The position numbers and the translations under genes are program-made. 64,000 bases of DNA. Origin: DATEDA01 sp963789885. GTDB lineage: Bacteria; Pseudomonadota; Gammaproteobacteria; Burkholderiales; SG8-39. The notes beneath the pieces are model-generated. The model was not told the DNA's origin. It made no database searches and saw nothing but the letters and a program-made list of their open reading frames with translations. Shown one piece after another: positions 42,696 to 52,700 of the stretch (positions within the stretch are counted from its first letter, which is position 1; each line of letters starts with the position of its first letter). Location of the stretch: NCBI GenBank assembly GCA_963789885.1, contig CAWBNB010000005.1:62001-126000 (forward strand), in the 5' to 3' direction.

Positions 42696-44075
42696 ATGCC
42701 GCTCGCCGCGCTGCGCGAGGTTCTCGACGCTGCGGACTTCCGTCCGGGCGGAACGCCGGACATCCGCGGAGCGGATCCGGTCCTGCGGACGCGCTACCGG
42801 ATCGGCACCGCGGGCGCCGCTGCGCTCGGCGCGGTCGGCCTCGCCGCCGCCCACCTGTGGGAACTCCGCGGCGGGCACACTCAGCGCGTCGCGGTAGACC
42901 TGCGCGCGGCGGCTGCCTCGCTGCGCAGCGCGCGCTACCTCCGGATCAACGGCGAGGCGCCGAAGCAGTGGGACCCGCTGAGCGGCTTCTACCCCGTGCG
43001 TGACGGCTGGATCAGCATCCACTGCAACTTCGCCAATCACCGGGCCGCTGCGCTCGGCGTGCTCGGTACCGGAGAGGATCGCGCCGCTGCAGAGCAGGCG
43101 ACCCGCGCATGGGATGGGCTCGCGCTCGAGGACGCGATCCACGCCAACGCCGGCTGCGCGGGCTTCGTGCGATCCGAGACGGACTGGGGGCGCCATCCGC
43201 ACGCGCAGGCCGTCGCCGCTCAACCGCTGCTCGAGATCGAGCGCATCGGCGATGCGCCGCCCCAGCCGCTGCCGACGGGTGCGCGTCCGCTCGCCGGCGT
43301 GCGCGTGCTCGACCTCACGCGCGTGCTCGCGGGACCGACCTGCGCGCGCAGCCTCGCCGAGCACGGCGCCGACGTGCTGAAGATTACCGCCGCGCACCTG
43401 CCCGACTCCGGCTTGGTCGAGCTCGACACCGGGATCGGCAAGCTCTCGGCGCGGCTCGACCTGCGGACGCCGGCGGGCGTGAGCACCCTGCGGTCGCTCG
43501 CGCGCGAGGCGGACGTGCTCTCGCAGTCGTACCGGCCCGGCGCGCTCGCCGCACGCGGGTTCTCGCCGCAGGCGCTCGCCGAGTTGCGGCCGGGGATCGT
43601 CTGCGTATCGCTCAACGCATGGGGCGGGACGGGGCCGTGGCGCGATCGGCGCGGGTTCGACAGCATCGTGCAGTCGGTGAGCGGCATGGCGCTCGCCTCC
43701 GGCGAAGGCGGCAAGCCGCAGCTCCTGCCGGTCTCGGCGATCGACTACGTGAGCGGCTATCTGATGGCGTTCGGCGCGATGGTGGCGCTCGCCCGTCGCG
43801 CGCGGGAGGGCGGCAGCTGGATGGTGCGCGTGGCGCTCGCCCGCGTCGGGCGCTGGATCGTCGACCGCAGCGTGGTGCCGGACAGCGTCTGGCGTGGCGT
43901 GCCCGAGGATCTGCCGCCCGAAGAGCTCGCACCGCTCCTCGCGGAGATGGATGCGCCCGACGGCAGGATTCGATACCTGCGCCCGGTCGTGCAGCTCTCG
44001 GAAACGCCGGCCCGCTGGAGCCGGCCGCCGGTGCCGCTCGACTACCATCGGCCCGAGTGGCCGCCGCGCGGCTGA
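42696..44075 (+). CDS. CoA transferase family III (CaiB/BaiF) with permuted-looking domain order
   Basis: A 459-residue CaiB/BaiF-type CoA transferase. Residues about 195-459 hold the normal N-terminal start of the family (RPLAGVRVLDLTRVLAGPTCA), the GPWRDRRGFDSIVQSVSG segment and the catalytic-Asp region SAIDYVSGYL. Residues 1-190 resemble the family's usual C-terminal half (AAAHLWELRGGHTQRVAVDL, FYPVRDGWISIHC). The halves therefore appear in swapped order. It would move CoA between organic acids. The next gene starts 15 bp downstream. Confidence 0.82.
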   Translation: MPLAALREVLDAADFRPGGTPDIRGADPVLRTRYRIGTAGAAALGAVGLAAAHLWELRGGHTQRVAVDLRAAAASLRSARYLRINGEAPKQWDPLSGFYPVRDGWISIHCNFANHRAAALGVLGTGEDRAAAEQATRAWDGLALEDAIHANAGCAGFVRSETDWGRHPHAQAVAAQPLLEIERIGDAPPQPLPTGARPLAGVRVLDLTRVLAGPTCARSLAEHGADVLKITAAHLPDSGLVELDTGIGKLSARLDLRTPAGVSTLRSLAREADVLSQSYRPGALAARGFSPQALAELRPGIVCVSLNAWGGTGPWRDRRGFDSIVQSVSGMALASGEGGKPQLLPVSAIDYVSGYLMAFGAMVALARRAREGGSWMVRVALARVGRWIVDRSVVPDSVWRGVPEDLPPEELAPLLAEMDAPDGRIRYLRPVVQLSETPARWSRPPVPLDYHRPEWPPRG

Positions 44076-44090
44076 CGAGGAGGATCCCCG

Positions 44091-45242
44091 ATGGACTTCC
44101 GATTCACCCCGGAGCAGGAGGCGTTCCGCGACTCGGTGCGCCGGTTCGCCGAGAAGCACTTGGCGCCGGGCGCGCTGGCGCGCGCCCACGCCGCCGAGTA
44201 CCCGTGGGACGTCTCGCGGTTGATGGCGAAGCAGGGTCTCCTCGGCATCACGATCGCCGAGGCCGACGGCGGCCAGGGCGGCGCGCTGATGGACGCGGTG
44301 ATCGCGATCGAGACGGTCGCCTCGGTCTGCCCGCGCAGCGCCGACGTCGTGCAGGCCGGCAACTTCGGGCCGATCCGGGTGCTCGCCGAGTACGGCAGCT
44401 CGCTCCAGAAGGAGCGTTACCTCAAACGGCTGCTCGCGGGCGAAGGCGTCATCAGCGTCGGCATGACCGAGCCCGAGGCAGGGTCGGCGGTGACCGACCT
44501 CACGACGACCGCGACCGCGGACGGCGACGGTTATCGCGTCAACGGCGCAAAAGTGTTCACGACGCACGCGCCGTACGCCGACGTGATCCTCACCTACGTC
44601 CGCTTCGGGCCCGGCGTCGGCGGGATCGGCTCGGTGCTCGTCGACACGAAGTCCCCCGGCGTCCGCTTCGGGCAGCGCTCGACGTTCATGTCGGGCGAGG
44701 AATGGGCGCAGATCTATTTCGAGGACGTGCACGTTCCGCCGGAGATGGTCGTGCTGAAGGAGGGCGGCTTCAAGAAGCAGATCGCCGGCTTCAACGTCGA
44801 GCGGATCGGGAACACCTCGCGGTCGCTCGCGCTCGGGCGCTACGCGTACGAGTGCGCGCGCGAGTGGGCGATGCAGCGAAGGCAGTTCGGGCGGCTCCTG
44901 TGCGAGTTCCAGGGATTGCAGTGGAAGTTCGCCGACATGAAGATGAAGCTCGACGCCGGCCAACTCCTCCTCTACCGCGCGGCGGCGAATGCCGATCGTG
45001 GCTTCCCTTCGGCGGAAGAGACGGCCATCGCAAAGGCGTACTGCAACCAGGCGGGCTTCGACGTGGCGAACGAGGCGCTGCAGGTGATGGGCGGTCTCGG
45101 CTACAGCCAGGAGGCGCTCGTCGAGTACTGCGTGCGCCGCTGCCGCGGCTGGATGATCGCCGGCGGCTCGATCGAGATCCTCAAGAACCGGATCGCGGAG
45201 GCGGTCTTCGAGCGGACGTTCTCGCAGCGGCCGGGGGCGTAG
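44091..45242 (+). CDS. Acyl-CoA dehydrogenase family protein
   Basis: A 383-residue flavoprotein of the acyl-CoA dehydrogenase fold, oxidising acyl-CoA to enoyl-CoA. FAD-binding motifs GMTEPEAGSAVTDL and QVMGGLGYSQEALVEY are present. The usual C-terminal YEGT-type catalytic-Glu motif reads MIAGGSIEILKN, so the base may be elsewhere, as in isovaleryl-CoA dehydrogenase-type enzymes. GGAGGA precedes the ATG. Last gene of the island's plus-strand operon. Confidence 0.88.
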   Translation: MDFRFTPEQEAFRDSVRRFAEKHLAPGALARAHAAEYPWDVSRLMAKQGLLGITIAEADGGQGGALMDAVIAIETVASVCPRSADVVQAGNFGPIRVLAEYGSSLQKERYLKRLLAGEGVISVGMTEPEAGSAVTDLTTTATADGDGYRVNGAKVFTTHAPYADVILTYVRFGPGVGGIGSVLVDTKSPGVRFGQRSTFMSGEEWAQIYFEDVHVPPEMVVLKEGGFKKQIAGFNVERIGNTSRSLALGRYAYECAREWAMQRRQFGRLLCEFQGLQWKFADMKMKLDAGQLLLYRAAANADRGFPSAEETAIAKAYCNQAGFDVANEALQVMGGLGYSQEALVEYCVRRCRGWMIAGGSIEILKNRIAEAVFERTFSQRPGA

Positions 45243-46211
45243 TCAGTCGGCCTTGAGCCCCGCCGCTTTCACCACTTCCGTCCACCGCGCCACCTCCTCC
45301 CGGAGGAGCTTCCCGAATTCCTCCGGCGTGCTGCCGACCGCCTCGGCCCCCTGCTCCGCGAGGCGCTGCCTCATCTCGGGCGAGTGGGCGATCTTCGCGA
45401 CCGCACTCGACAGGGTATCGACAATGCTGCCGGGCGTCGCCGCGGGCGCGAGCACGCCGTACCACACCCCGACCGCGCCGTCCGGAACCCCTGCTTCCTT
45501 GATCGTCGGCACGTCCGGCATCAGCTCGGAGCGCCGCTCGCCGCTCAGGGCGAGCGGCCGCAAGCGGCCCGCCTTGACGTGCTGGAGGATCGCCGGGATG
45601 TTGGCAAAGGTCATGTCGACCTCCCCGCCCATCACCGCCGCGAGCGAAGGCGCCGTGCCCTTGAACGGCACGTGCACGATGTTCGTGCCGGTGCGCAGCT
45701 TCAAGAGCTCGCCCGACATGTTCTGGCTCGTCCCGGATCCCGCCGACGAATAGTTGAGCACGCCGGGCTTGGCGCGGGCGAGCGCGACGAGCTCCTCCAC
45801 CGTCTTCGCAGCCACGCCGTTGTGGACGACGAGAACGTTCGGCGCCTCGGCGAAGAGCGACACCGGCGCGAAATCGCGCACCGTGTCGTACGGGAGCTTC
45901 TTGTACAGCGCCATGTTGATCGCCACGACCGAGGTGCAGACGAGGAGCGTGTAGCCGTCGGGCGCGGATCGCGCAACGAGCTCGTTCGCGATGTTGGTTG
46001 CCGCACCCGGCCGGTTCTCCACCACCGCCGGTTGACCGAGCACCTCGGGCAGCTTCGACGCGATCAGCCGCGCCATGATGTCGGTGCCGCCGCCCGGAGT
46101 GAACCCCACCACGAGCCGGATCGGCCGGCTCGGATACGGTTGCGCGAGGGCGGACGCCGCGTGCACCGCGAGCACCGCCGCCAGAAGCCAACCTGCGCGT
46201 GTCGCAATCAT
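45243..46211 (-). CDS. Bug/TctC-family periplasmic solute-binding protein
   Basis: A 322-residue receptor with signal peptide (LLAAVLAVHAASALAQPYP) and the family start PYPSRPIRLVVGFTPGGGTD followed by NRPGAATNIANELV. Its stop directly abuts the convergent acyl-CoA dehydrogenase stop. It is four bases from the next Bug gene, so the two form an operon. The ligand is probably a carboxylate; no membrane transporter genes are nearby. Confidence 0.9.
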   Translation of the reverse strand: MIATRAGWLLAAVLAVHAASALAQPYPSRPIRLVVGFTPGGGTDIMARLIASKLPEVLGQPAVVENRPGAATNIANELVARSAPDGYTLLVCTSVVAINMALYKKLPYDTVRDFAPVSLFAEAPNVLVVHNGVAAKTVEELVALARAKPGVLNYSSAGSGTSQNMSGELLKLRTGTNIVHVPFKGTAPSLAAVMGGEVDMTFANIPAILQHVKAGRLRPLALSGERRSELMPDVPTIKEAGVPDGAVGVWYGVLAPAATPGSIVDTLSSAVAKIAHSPEMRQRLAEQGAEAVGSTPEEFGKLLREEVARWTEVVKAAGLKAD

Positions 46212-46215
46212 CCCT

Positions 46216-47196
46216 TCACTCCACCTGTGCGCCGGAGTCCCTGACCGCCTTGCCCCAGCGCGCGACCTCGCTCTTCAGGAACTCGCCGAACTCTTCGGGC
46301 GTGCCCGAGAGGGGCTGCACGCCCATCGTCGCGAGTCGTTCGCGCATGTCCGGCGCGCGCATGATCCGGACCAGATCGCCGTTCAGCCGCGCCACGATCT
46401 CCCGCGACACGCCGGCCGGCGCGAGTACCCCGTACCATGTGTCGACCTCAAACTCGGGCATGCCCGACTCCGCCGCGGTCGGCACCTCCGGCAGGTCCGG
46501 GTAGCGCTCCTTCCCGAGCAGCGCGAGCGCGCGCAGCTTGCCGCTTCTCAGGTGCGGCATCGACGCCGGTGGGCCGATCACGACCATCTGCACCTGCCCC
46601 GACAGCACCGCGAGCATCGCGGTCTCCGCGCCCTTGTACGGCACGAGCACGATCTCGGTCCGGGTCAGCGAGCGGAACATGTCGGCCGCGAGCTGGTTGG
46701 ACGTGCCCGGCCCGCCAGTGCCAAAGTTGAGCTTGCCGGGATTCGCGCGCGCGTGCTGCGCGAGCTCCGCGAGCGTGCGAGCCGGCACCGACGGGTGGAC
46801 CACGAGCAGGTTCGGGATGTTCGCCACCAGCGCGACCGGCACGAGGTCGCGGAGCGGGTCGTAGTTGAGCTTCCGGTAAAGGCTCGGGCTGATCGCGAGC
46901 GACGGTGCGCACAGCACGAGCGTGTAGCCGTCGGGCGCGGATCGGGCCGCAGCCTCCGCGCCGACGTTGCCGCCCGCACCGGGGCGGTTCTCGGGGACGA
47001 CGGGTTGCCGGAGGCTCTCGCCCAGCTTGTCGGCGAGGGCGCGCCCGAGGAGGTCGGTCGAGCCGCCGGGCGGGAACGGGAGGATCAGGCGCAGCGGCCG
47101 GAATGGGTAGGCCGCCTCCTGGGCCTGCACGATCGTAGTCGCGAGCACGCATCCCAGCGCCAGCACGGCCGTGCACATCCAGCGTTCTGCGCCCAT
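46216..47196 (-). CDS. Bug/TctC-family periplasmic solute-binding protein
   Basis: A 326-residue receptor. The ATG at 47196 is chosen because AGGGAGG precedes it and it gives a clean signal peptide (CTAVLALGCVLATTIVQAQ); an upstream in-frame ATG would add 20 residues before it. Family motifs YPFRPLRLILPFPPGGSTD and NRPGAGGNVGAEA are present. It is paired with the downstream Bug gene and is one of three Bug receptors in the island. Confidence 0.88.
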   Translation of the reverse strand: MGAERWMCTAVLALGCVLATTIVQAQEAAYPFRPLRLILPFPPGGSTDLLGRALADKLGESLRQPVVPENRPGAGGNVGAEAAARSAPDGYTLVLCAPSLAISPSLYRKLNYDPLRDLVPVALVANIPNLLVVHPSVPARTLAELAQHARANPGKLNFGTGGPGTSNQLAADMFRSLTRTEIVLVPYKGAETAMLAVLSGQVQMVVIGPPASMPHLRSGKLRALALLGKERYPDLPEVPTAAESGMPEFEVDTWYGVLAPAGVSREIVARLNGDLVRIMRAPDMRERLATMGVQPLSGTPEEFGEFLKSEVARWGKAVRDSGAQVE

Positions 47197-47283
47197 CGTC
47201 GCCTCCCTGGTGGGCGCAGGAATCACGCCGCCCGACGCGAGCGGCATTCTACCCACCGGGCCGAGACGATGGTGCGGAGCGGC

Positions 47284-47721
47284 TCAGTTCTGCTGCGCGG
47301 CTTCCCAACCTCGCGGCTGGCCGAGGATCCGCTCGGTCTGGGCGATGATCTCGCTGGCCGTCGCCGAGTCGAGGAGGAGACTGCCTTCCCGGCGCGCGAT
47401 CGACTGCATGCGCGTGGTGTTCGCGGTGATCGGCTCGAGCTCGATCTCGATTTCGCGGTTACCGGCCCGGGCGGTGATCGTCGTCGCCCCTTCGGTTTGC
47501 GCGGTGCTCTCGACCGGAATCCCCATCCGCGTGAGTGCGAGGTCCACGGCCTGGCGGACGTCGAGCAGCGGCTCGGTGAAGGTCCGGGACGCGACGTTGT
47601 TCGTGTAGTGATTCATCCCGACGCCTGCGCCGAGCCCGGCGAGCGTGATGCCGACCGAGGCGCAGCCGGCCGCGGCGAGCAGCAACGGGACAAGTACGGC
47701 GAGTCTTAGGGCGCGGAACAT
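47284..47721 (-). CDS. DUF3568-like lipoprotein
   Basis: A 145-residue lipoprotein with signal MFRALRLAVLVPLLLAAAGC (lipobox AAGC) followed by ASVGITLAGLGAGVGMNHY, and a beta-rich body with TFTEPLLDVRQAVDLALTRMG. The pattern matches DUF3568 proteins, small lipoproteins of unknown role. The ATG at 47721 is the best lipoprotein start. A 13-bp palindrome shared with another lipoprotein gene's upstream region lies 56 bp upstream. Confidence 0.75.
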   Translation of the reverse strand: MFRALRLAVLVPLLLAAAGCASVGITLAGLGAGVGMNHYTNNVASRTFTEPLLDVRQAVDLALTRMGIPVESTAQTEGATTITARAGNREIEIELEPITANTTRMQSIARREGSLLLDSATASEIIAQTERILGQPRGWEAAQQN

Positions 47722-47776
47722 GGGCAGGCACCGGTAAGAGCGGATGCCAGAGTGTGTACCGCGCTGCGCCGCGCTC

Positions 47777-47789
47777 ATGACGACGTCAT
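47777..47789. promoter_or_regulatory. 13-bp palindrome ATGACGACGTCAT upstream of the DUF3568 gene
   Basis: A perfect dyad ATGAC-GAC-GTCAT in the gap between the phosphatase-BASS gene and the lipoprotein gene. The identical 13 bases recur at 53819-53831, upstream of another lipoprotein gene. It is a candidate operator. Confidence 0.55.
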
Positions 47790-47876
47790 CGCGGGGGCGT
47801 GACGGACTGCACGTGCCCGGTCGGATCGTGCGGCCGCGTACGCGGGCGCCCGTCGAAGCCCCGACAGCGCGCGCTT

Positions 47877-49562
47877 TCAGGCCGCCGTCGGCACCGGCTG
47901 CGCCGGGAGCGCTGCGAGGAGATCGCTCCGCTCGCGCTCGACGCGGTGCCAGTTCTCCGCGCAGAGGCACGCGAGGAACGCCGCGAGGCATGCGAACCCG
48001 GTCGCAGCGTCGCCGGCGGCGAGTGCGACCCAGAGGAAGACATTCGGGTTCTGCTGCGCGATGCGCACGTCGCGGCGCTCGACGAACGACGTACGGCGCG
48101 TCGCGAGCCGGCCGTACACGCCGAGCACGACGCGCACGCCGACGAACGCCAGGAACGGCCAGACGAGCGCGTCGATCGCAATCCCAGTGCCGAGCGGCAT
48201 GAGCTGGTAGGCGCCGAGCGCGGCCATGCCGGCAAACGCGAGCGGGCCGAGCCACCCGAAGCGCAAGGCGAACGCCGGCGCGCGGGTCTTCGCGGTCGCG
48301 CGGACGACCTGGCCGCCGATGGTCGCACCGACGATCAGCGCGCACGCGGCGCCAAGCGCGCCGAGCGGCACGCCGGCGGGCAGACATCCGGCGATTGCCG
48401 CACCCGCCGCCGCGAGCGGCAGCAGCAGGGACGCGAGCACCGTCTCGAGGCCCGCGCGCCGGCCGTCGCCGCCCCACAGGCGCGCAAGCACCGGCGCGAC
48501 CGTCGCAGGCGGCGTGACGAGCAGCGCGCCGACGATCGCCCACGAGGGCCCGAAGTGGCACAGCAGCGCGCCGCCCACGAGGATGCGTGGCAGCCACCGC
48601 GCCGCGAGGCCGGCGATGTAACGCGGGCCGCGATCCTGCACGGCCTGGCGCAGGTTGACCTCCAGCGAGCCGAGGAAGGCCGCGGCCGCGAGGAGCGCGA
48701 GCATGAGATCGAGGTAAGCCCCGCCGGGAATCGCGGCGCCCAGCACCGCGCGCAGCGCGGCGCCGGCGAGCGCGGCGAGCACCGCGAGCTCGATGCAGTG
48801 CGCGGTGGCGAAGTCGCCCGCCTTCTGCACGCCGCGCCGACCGCACTCGGCGAAGCGCGGCAGCTCGTCGAACAGGATCGGCTTCGAGTTCGGGACCTTC
48901 ATGTCGAAGCACTCGCCCGGGGCGCGACCGGCGGCGACGAGGACCATCGCCTCGAGCACGCACTTGTGGGCCACGACGAGGACGTTGCGGCCGGCGCGCC
49001 GCGCCGGCTCGAGCACGGTCTCGTAATAGTGCCGCACGCGCGCGTACAGGGCGCCGCTCGACTCGCCGACCGGCGGGCGACGCGCGGGGTCGTGCAGCAT
49101 CGCCTCGAACTCGGCGAAGCCGACCGCGCGCGCTGCGAGGTTCTTGTTGCGGCCGGTGAAGACGCCGAAGTCGCGCTCGTCGAGCGCGGCGACGCCGGTT
49201 TCCCAGCGTACGTCCGGGCTGACATGGGCCCGCGCTTCGGAAGCGATCAGACGCGCGGTCTCCTTCGCGCGGCCGAGCCGCGAGGTGTGGATCTCGTCGA
49301 AGCGGACGCCGAACGCGGCGAGCCGCCGGCCGGCCTCGCGCGCCTGCTCGCGCCCGAACGCGGTCAGCGGGACGTCGTCGTTTCCGGCGAACACGTTCAA
49401 CTCATTCGCCACCGATTCGCCGTGGCGCACGAAGACGAGCAACCCCGGCTGCGGCAGCGCCGCGACCGGTTGGACGGAGTCGAGATTGCCGGCGAGAAAG
49501 GACACCCGGGAGTCGGCGACGAGCCGGCCGCGCTGACGGTGGAGCGTGTTGATGTCGTTCAT
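47877..49562 (-). CDS. Histidine phosphatase fused to a BASS-like membrane domain
   Basis: A 561-residue fusion. Residues about 40-240 are a phosphoglycerate-mutase-type histidine phosphatase: LVFVRHGES with catalytic His47, SRLGRAKETARLI, a Glu in LDERDFG and the second His199 in VVAHK. A short linker leads to about 300 residues with some eight to ten hydrophobic helices (about 262-555), including VGALLVTPPATVAPVLARLWGG, which resembles the core helices of bile acid:Na symporter (BASS/ACR3) transporters. GAGGAGA precedes the ATG at 49562. The two halves run in one frame with no sign of a joined error. A phosphatase tied to a transporter is unusual; the substrate is unknown. Confidence 0.72.
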   Translation of the reverse strand: MNDINTLHRQRGRLVADSRVSFLAGNLDSVQPVAALPQPGLLVFVRHGESVANELNVFAGNDDVPLTAFGREQAREAGRRLAAFGVRFDEIHTSRLGRAKETARLIASEARAHVSPDVRWETGVAALDERDFGVFTGRNKNLAARAVGFAEFEAMLHDPARRPPVGESSGALYARVRHYYETVLEPARRAGRNVLVVAHKCVLEAMVLVAAGRAPGECFDMKVPNSKPILFDELPRFAECGRRGVQKAGDFATAHCIELAVLAALAGAALRAVLGAAIPGGAYLDLMLALLAAAAFLGSLEVNLRQAVQDRGPRYIAGLAARWLPRILVGGALLCHFGPSWAIVGALLVTPPATVAPVLARLWGGDGRRAGLETVLASLLLPLAAAGAAIAGCLPAGVPLGALGAACALIVGATIGGQVVRATAKTRAPAFALRFGWLGPLAFAGMAALGAYQLMPLGTGIAIDALVWPFLAFVGVRVVLGVYGRLATRRTSFVERRDVRIAQQNPNVFLWVALAAGDAATGFACLAAFLACLCAENWHRVERERSDLLAALPAQPVPTAA

Positions 49563-49742
49563 GCCCGTTCTCCTCGGATGTCGCCGGTCCGCGACCGGGT
49601 ACGTTCCCAAGGTAGGCGCCGAGGGTGCCCGGGGGCGGTGTGCATTGCCATCGGCCCGGTGCCCTATTCACAACGGCCGATTCCCGCGTGAAATAGGTCT
49701 CGGCCAACGGGCTTGTTGCATCGCGGGAGTAGAATCGATCGC

Positions 49743-52700
49743 ATGCTGATGCAGCCGCCCGATCCCGCGCGCGCGGCCGAGGTCGGGGTCGATCGCCCGC
49801 ACGCGCGCCTGCGCGAGATTCCCTACAACTACACGTCGTTCTCCGACCGCGAAATCGTCATCCGTCTCCTCGGCGAGGACGCCTGGCAGGCGCTGCTCGC
49901 GCTGCGCGCCGAGCGTCGCACCGGGCGCTCGGCGCGGATGCTCTACGAGGTGCTCGGCGACATCTGGGTCGTCGCGCGCAACCCGTATCTCCAGGACGAC
50001 CTGCTCGAGGACCCGAACCGGCGCGCGGCGCTGACCGCGGACCTCAATCACCGCCTCGCCGAGATCGACAAGCGGCGGGCGCGCTACACGGGCGACGCGG
50101 CGCGGGAGAGCGACCCGGCGGCACGCGCGCAGCTGGAGGCGCGCGACGAGAAGGTCGCGTTCCTGCTTGCGCGGGCGCGCGGGGCGGTCAGGCGCTTTGC
50201 CGGCGAATTCGAGGAGACGGCGGCGCTCCGCCAGCGGGCGATGCGCCGGCTCGCGCGCAGCACCCGCCGCGACAACGTCCAGTTCGACGGCCTCGCGCGC
50301 GTGTCGCACGTCACCGACGCGACCGACTGGCGGGTCGAGTACCCGTTCGTCGTCGTCTCGCCCGACAGCGAGGACGAGGTCGCCGCGGTCGTGCGCGACT
50401 GCATCGAGCTCGGACTGACGATCATCCCGCGCGGGGGCGGGACCGGCTACACCGGCGGCGCCGTGCCACTTGTCAAGCACTCGGCCGTGATCAACACCGA
50501 GAAGCTCGAGGCGCTCGGGGCAGTCGAGATGACGCGGATCGGCGGCGTCGAGCGCGAAGTGCCGACGATTCGCTGCGGCGCGGGCGTGGTGACGAAACGC
50601 GTGATGGACGCGGCCGAAAGCGCAGGCTACGTGTTCGCCGTCGACCCCACCTCCGCGGAGGCCTCCTGCATCGGCGGCAACGTCGCGATGAACGCCGGCG
50701 GGAAGAAAGCGGTGCTCTGGGGCACCGCGCTCGACAACCTCGTGTCGTGGCGGATGGTCGATCCGGACGGCCGCTGGGTCGAGGTCACGCGGCTCGACCA
50801 CAACCTCGGGAAGATCCACGACGCGCCGGTGGCGCGGTTCTCGATCCAGCGCTACGCGCGCGACGGCCGCACCGCCGACGGCGCACCGCGCGTGCTCGAG
50901 GTCCCGGGCCGGCAGTTCCGCAAGGTCGGCCTCGGCAAGGACGTCACCGACAAGTTCCTCGCCGGGTTGCCGGGCGTGCAGAAGGAAGGTTGCGACGGGA
51001 TGATCACTTCGGCGCGCTTCATCCTGCACAAGATGCCGAAGGCGATCCGGACGGTGTGCCTCGAGTACTTCAGCCAGGTCCGCGACTCGGTGCCGTCGAT
51101 CGTCGAGATCAAGGACTACCTCGACGCGCACCCCGTCGCCATCCTCGCCGGCCTCGAGCACCTCGACGAGCGCTATCTCAAGGCCGTCGGCTACGCGACG
51201 AAAGCGCGCCGCGGGGGACGCCCGAAGATGGTGCTGATCGGCGACGTCGTCGGCGACGACGAGGACGAGGTCGCGCGCGCGACCTCGGAGGTCGTGCGGC
51301 TCGCGAACGCCCGTGGCGGCGAAGGGTTCGTCGCGGTGTCGGCCGAGACGCGCCGCAAGTTCTGGCTCGACCGCGCGCGCACCGCGGCCATCGCCAAGCA
51401 CACCAACGCGTTCAAGATCAACGAGGACGTCGTCATCCCGCTCGAGCGGCTCGGCGACTACTCCGACGGCATTGAGCGGATCAACGTCGAGCTGTCGCTC
51501 GCGAACAAGCTCGCGCTGCTCGACGCGCTGGACGAATACTTCCAGGGCGATCTGCCGCTCCACCAGCATGACGACAAGCTGCCGGCCGCCGAGCTGCTCG
51601 GCGACCGACCGGCGCGCGCGCGCGCCGTGGTCGCGCGGGCGCGCGAGCGCTGGCAGTACCTCGCCGACCACCTCGACCTTGCCGCGGGCGAAGCCCGCCG
51701 CGACTTCGTCCCCGCGCTCGCGGTGGCGACGGGCGGCACGAGCACCGTCTTCGCGCTGCTCCAGAACCACACGCTGCGGGTGTCGTGGAAGGAGGAGGTG
51801 CGAGCGGAGCTGGAGCAGCTCTTCGACGGCAGCCTCTACCGCAAGGTCGTCGAGGGCTTCGACGCCGTGCACCAGCGCGTGCTGCGCGGCCGCGTTTTCG
51901 TCGCCCTGCACATGCACGCCGGCGACGGCAACGTGCACACCAACATCCCGGTCAACTCCGACAACTACGCGATGCTGCAGGCGGCGAACGCGGCGGTCGG
52001 GCGCATCATGCGGCTCGCGCGCTCGCTCGGCGGCGTGATCTCGGGCGAGCACGGCATCGGGATCACGAAGCTCGAGTACCTGGAGGCCGACGAGATCGCC
52101 GCGTTCCGCGCCTACAAGGAGGAGGTCGACCCCGAGGGGAGGTTCAACCGGGGGAAGCTCCTGCCCGGCGGCGACCTGCGGGACGCGTACACGCCGTCGT
52201 TCAACCTGATCGGCGCCGAGTCGCTGATCCTGGAGGCGTCCGAGATCGGGCGCATCGCCGACTCGATCAAGGACTGCCTGCGCTGCGGCAAGTGCAAGCC
52301 GGTATGCGCGACGCACGTGCCGCGCGCGAACCTGCTCTACTCGCCGCGGAACAAGATCCTCGCGGCCTCGCTCCTGATCGAGGCGTTCCTGTACGAGGAG
52401 CAGACGCGCCGGGGCGTCAGCTTGCGGCACTTCGACGAGTTCGGCGACGTCGCCGACCACTGCACGGTGTGCCACAAGTGCGCGAACCCGTGCCCGGTGG
52501 ACATCGACTTCGGGGACGTGTCGATCGCGATGCGCAATCTCCTGCGCAAGCAGGGCAAGAAGCGCGTCAATCCGGGCACCGCCGCAGCGATGTTCTTCCT
52601 CAACGCCACCGACCCGGCGACGATCAAGCTCGTGCGGAAGGGCATGATCGACTGGGGCTTCAAGGCCCAGCGGCTCGCGCATCGCACCGCACGCACCCTC

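Noticed and set aside
42522..44963. An 813-codon open frame antisense to the CoA transferase and acyl-CoA dehydrogenase
   Set aside because: Crosses two well-supported genes with no motif of its own.
34665..47196. The three Bug receptor genes as evidence of a mobile element
   Set aside because: No integrase, transposase, tRNA junction or terminal repeats are seen, and Bug gene expansion is normal in Burkholderiales.
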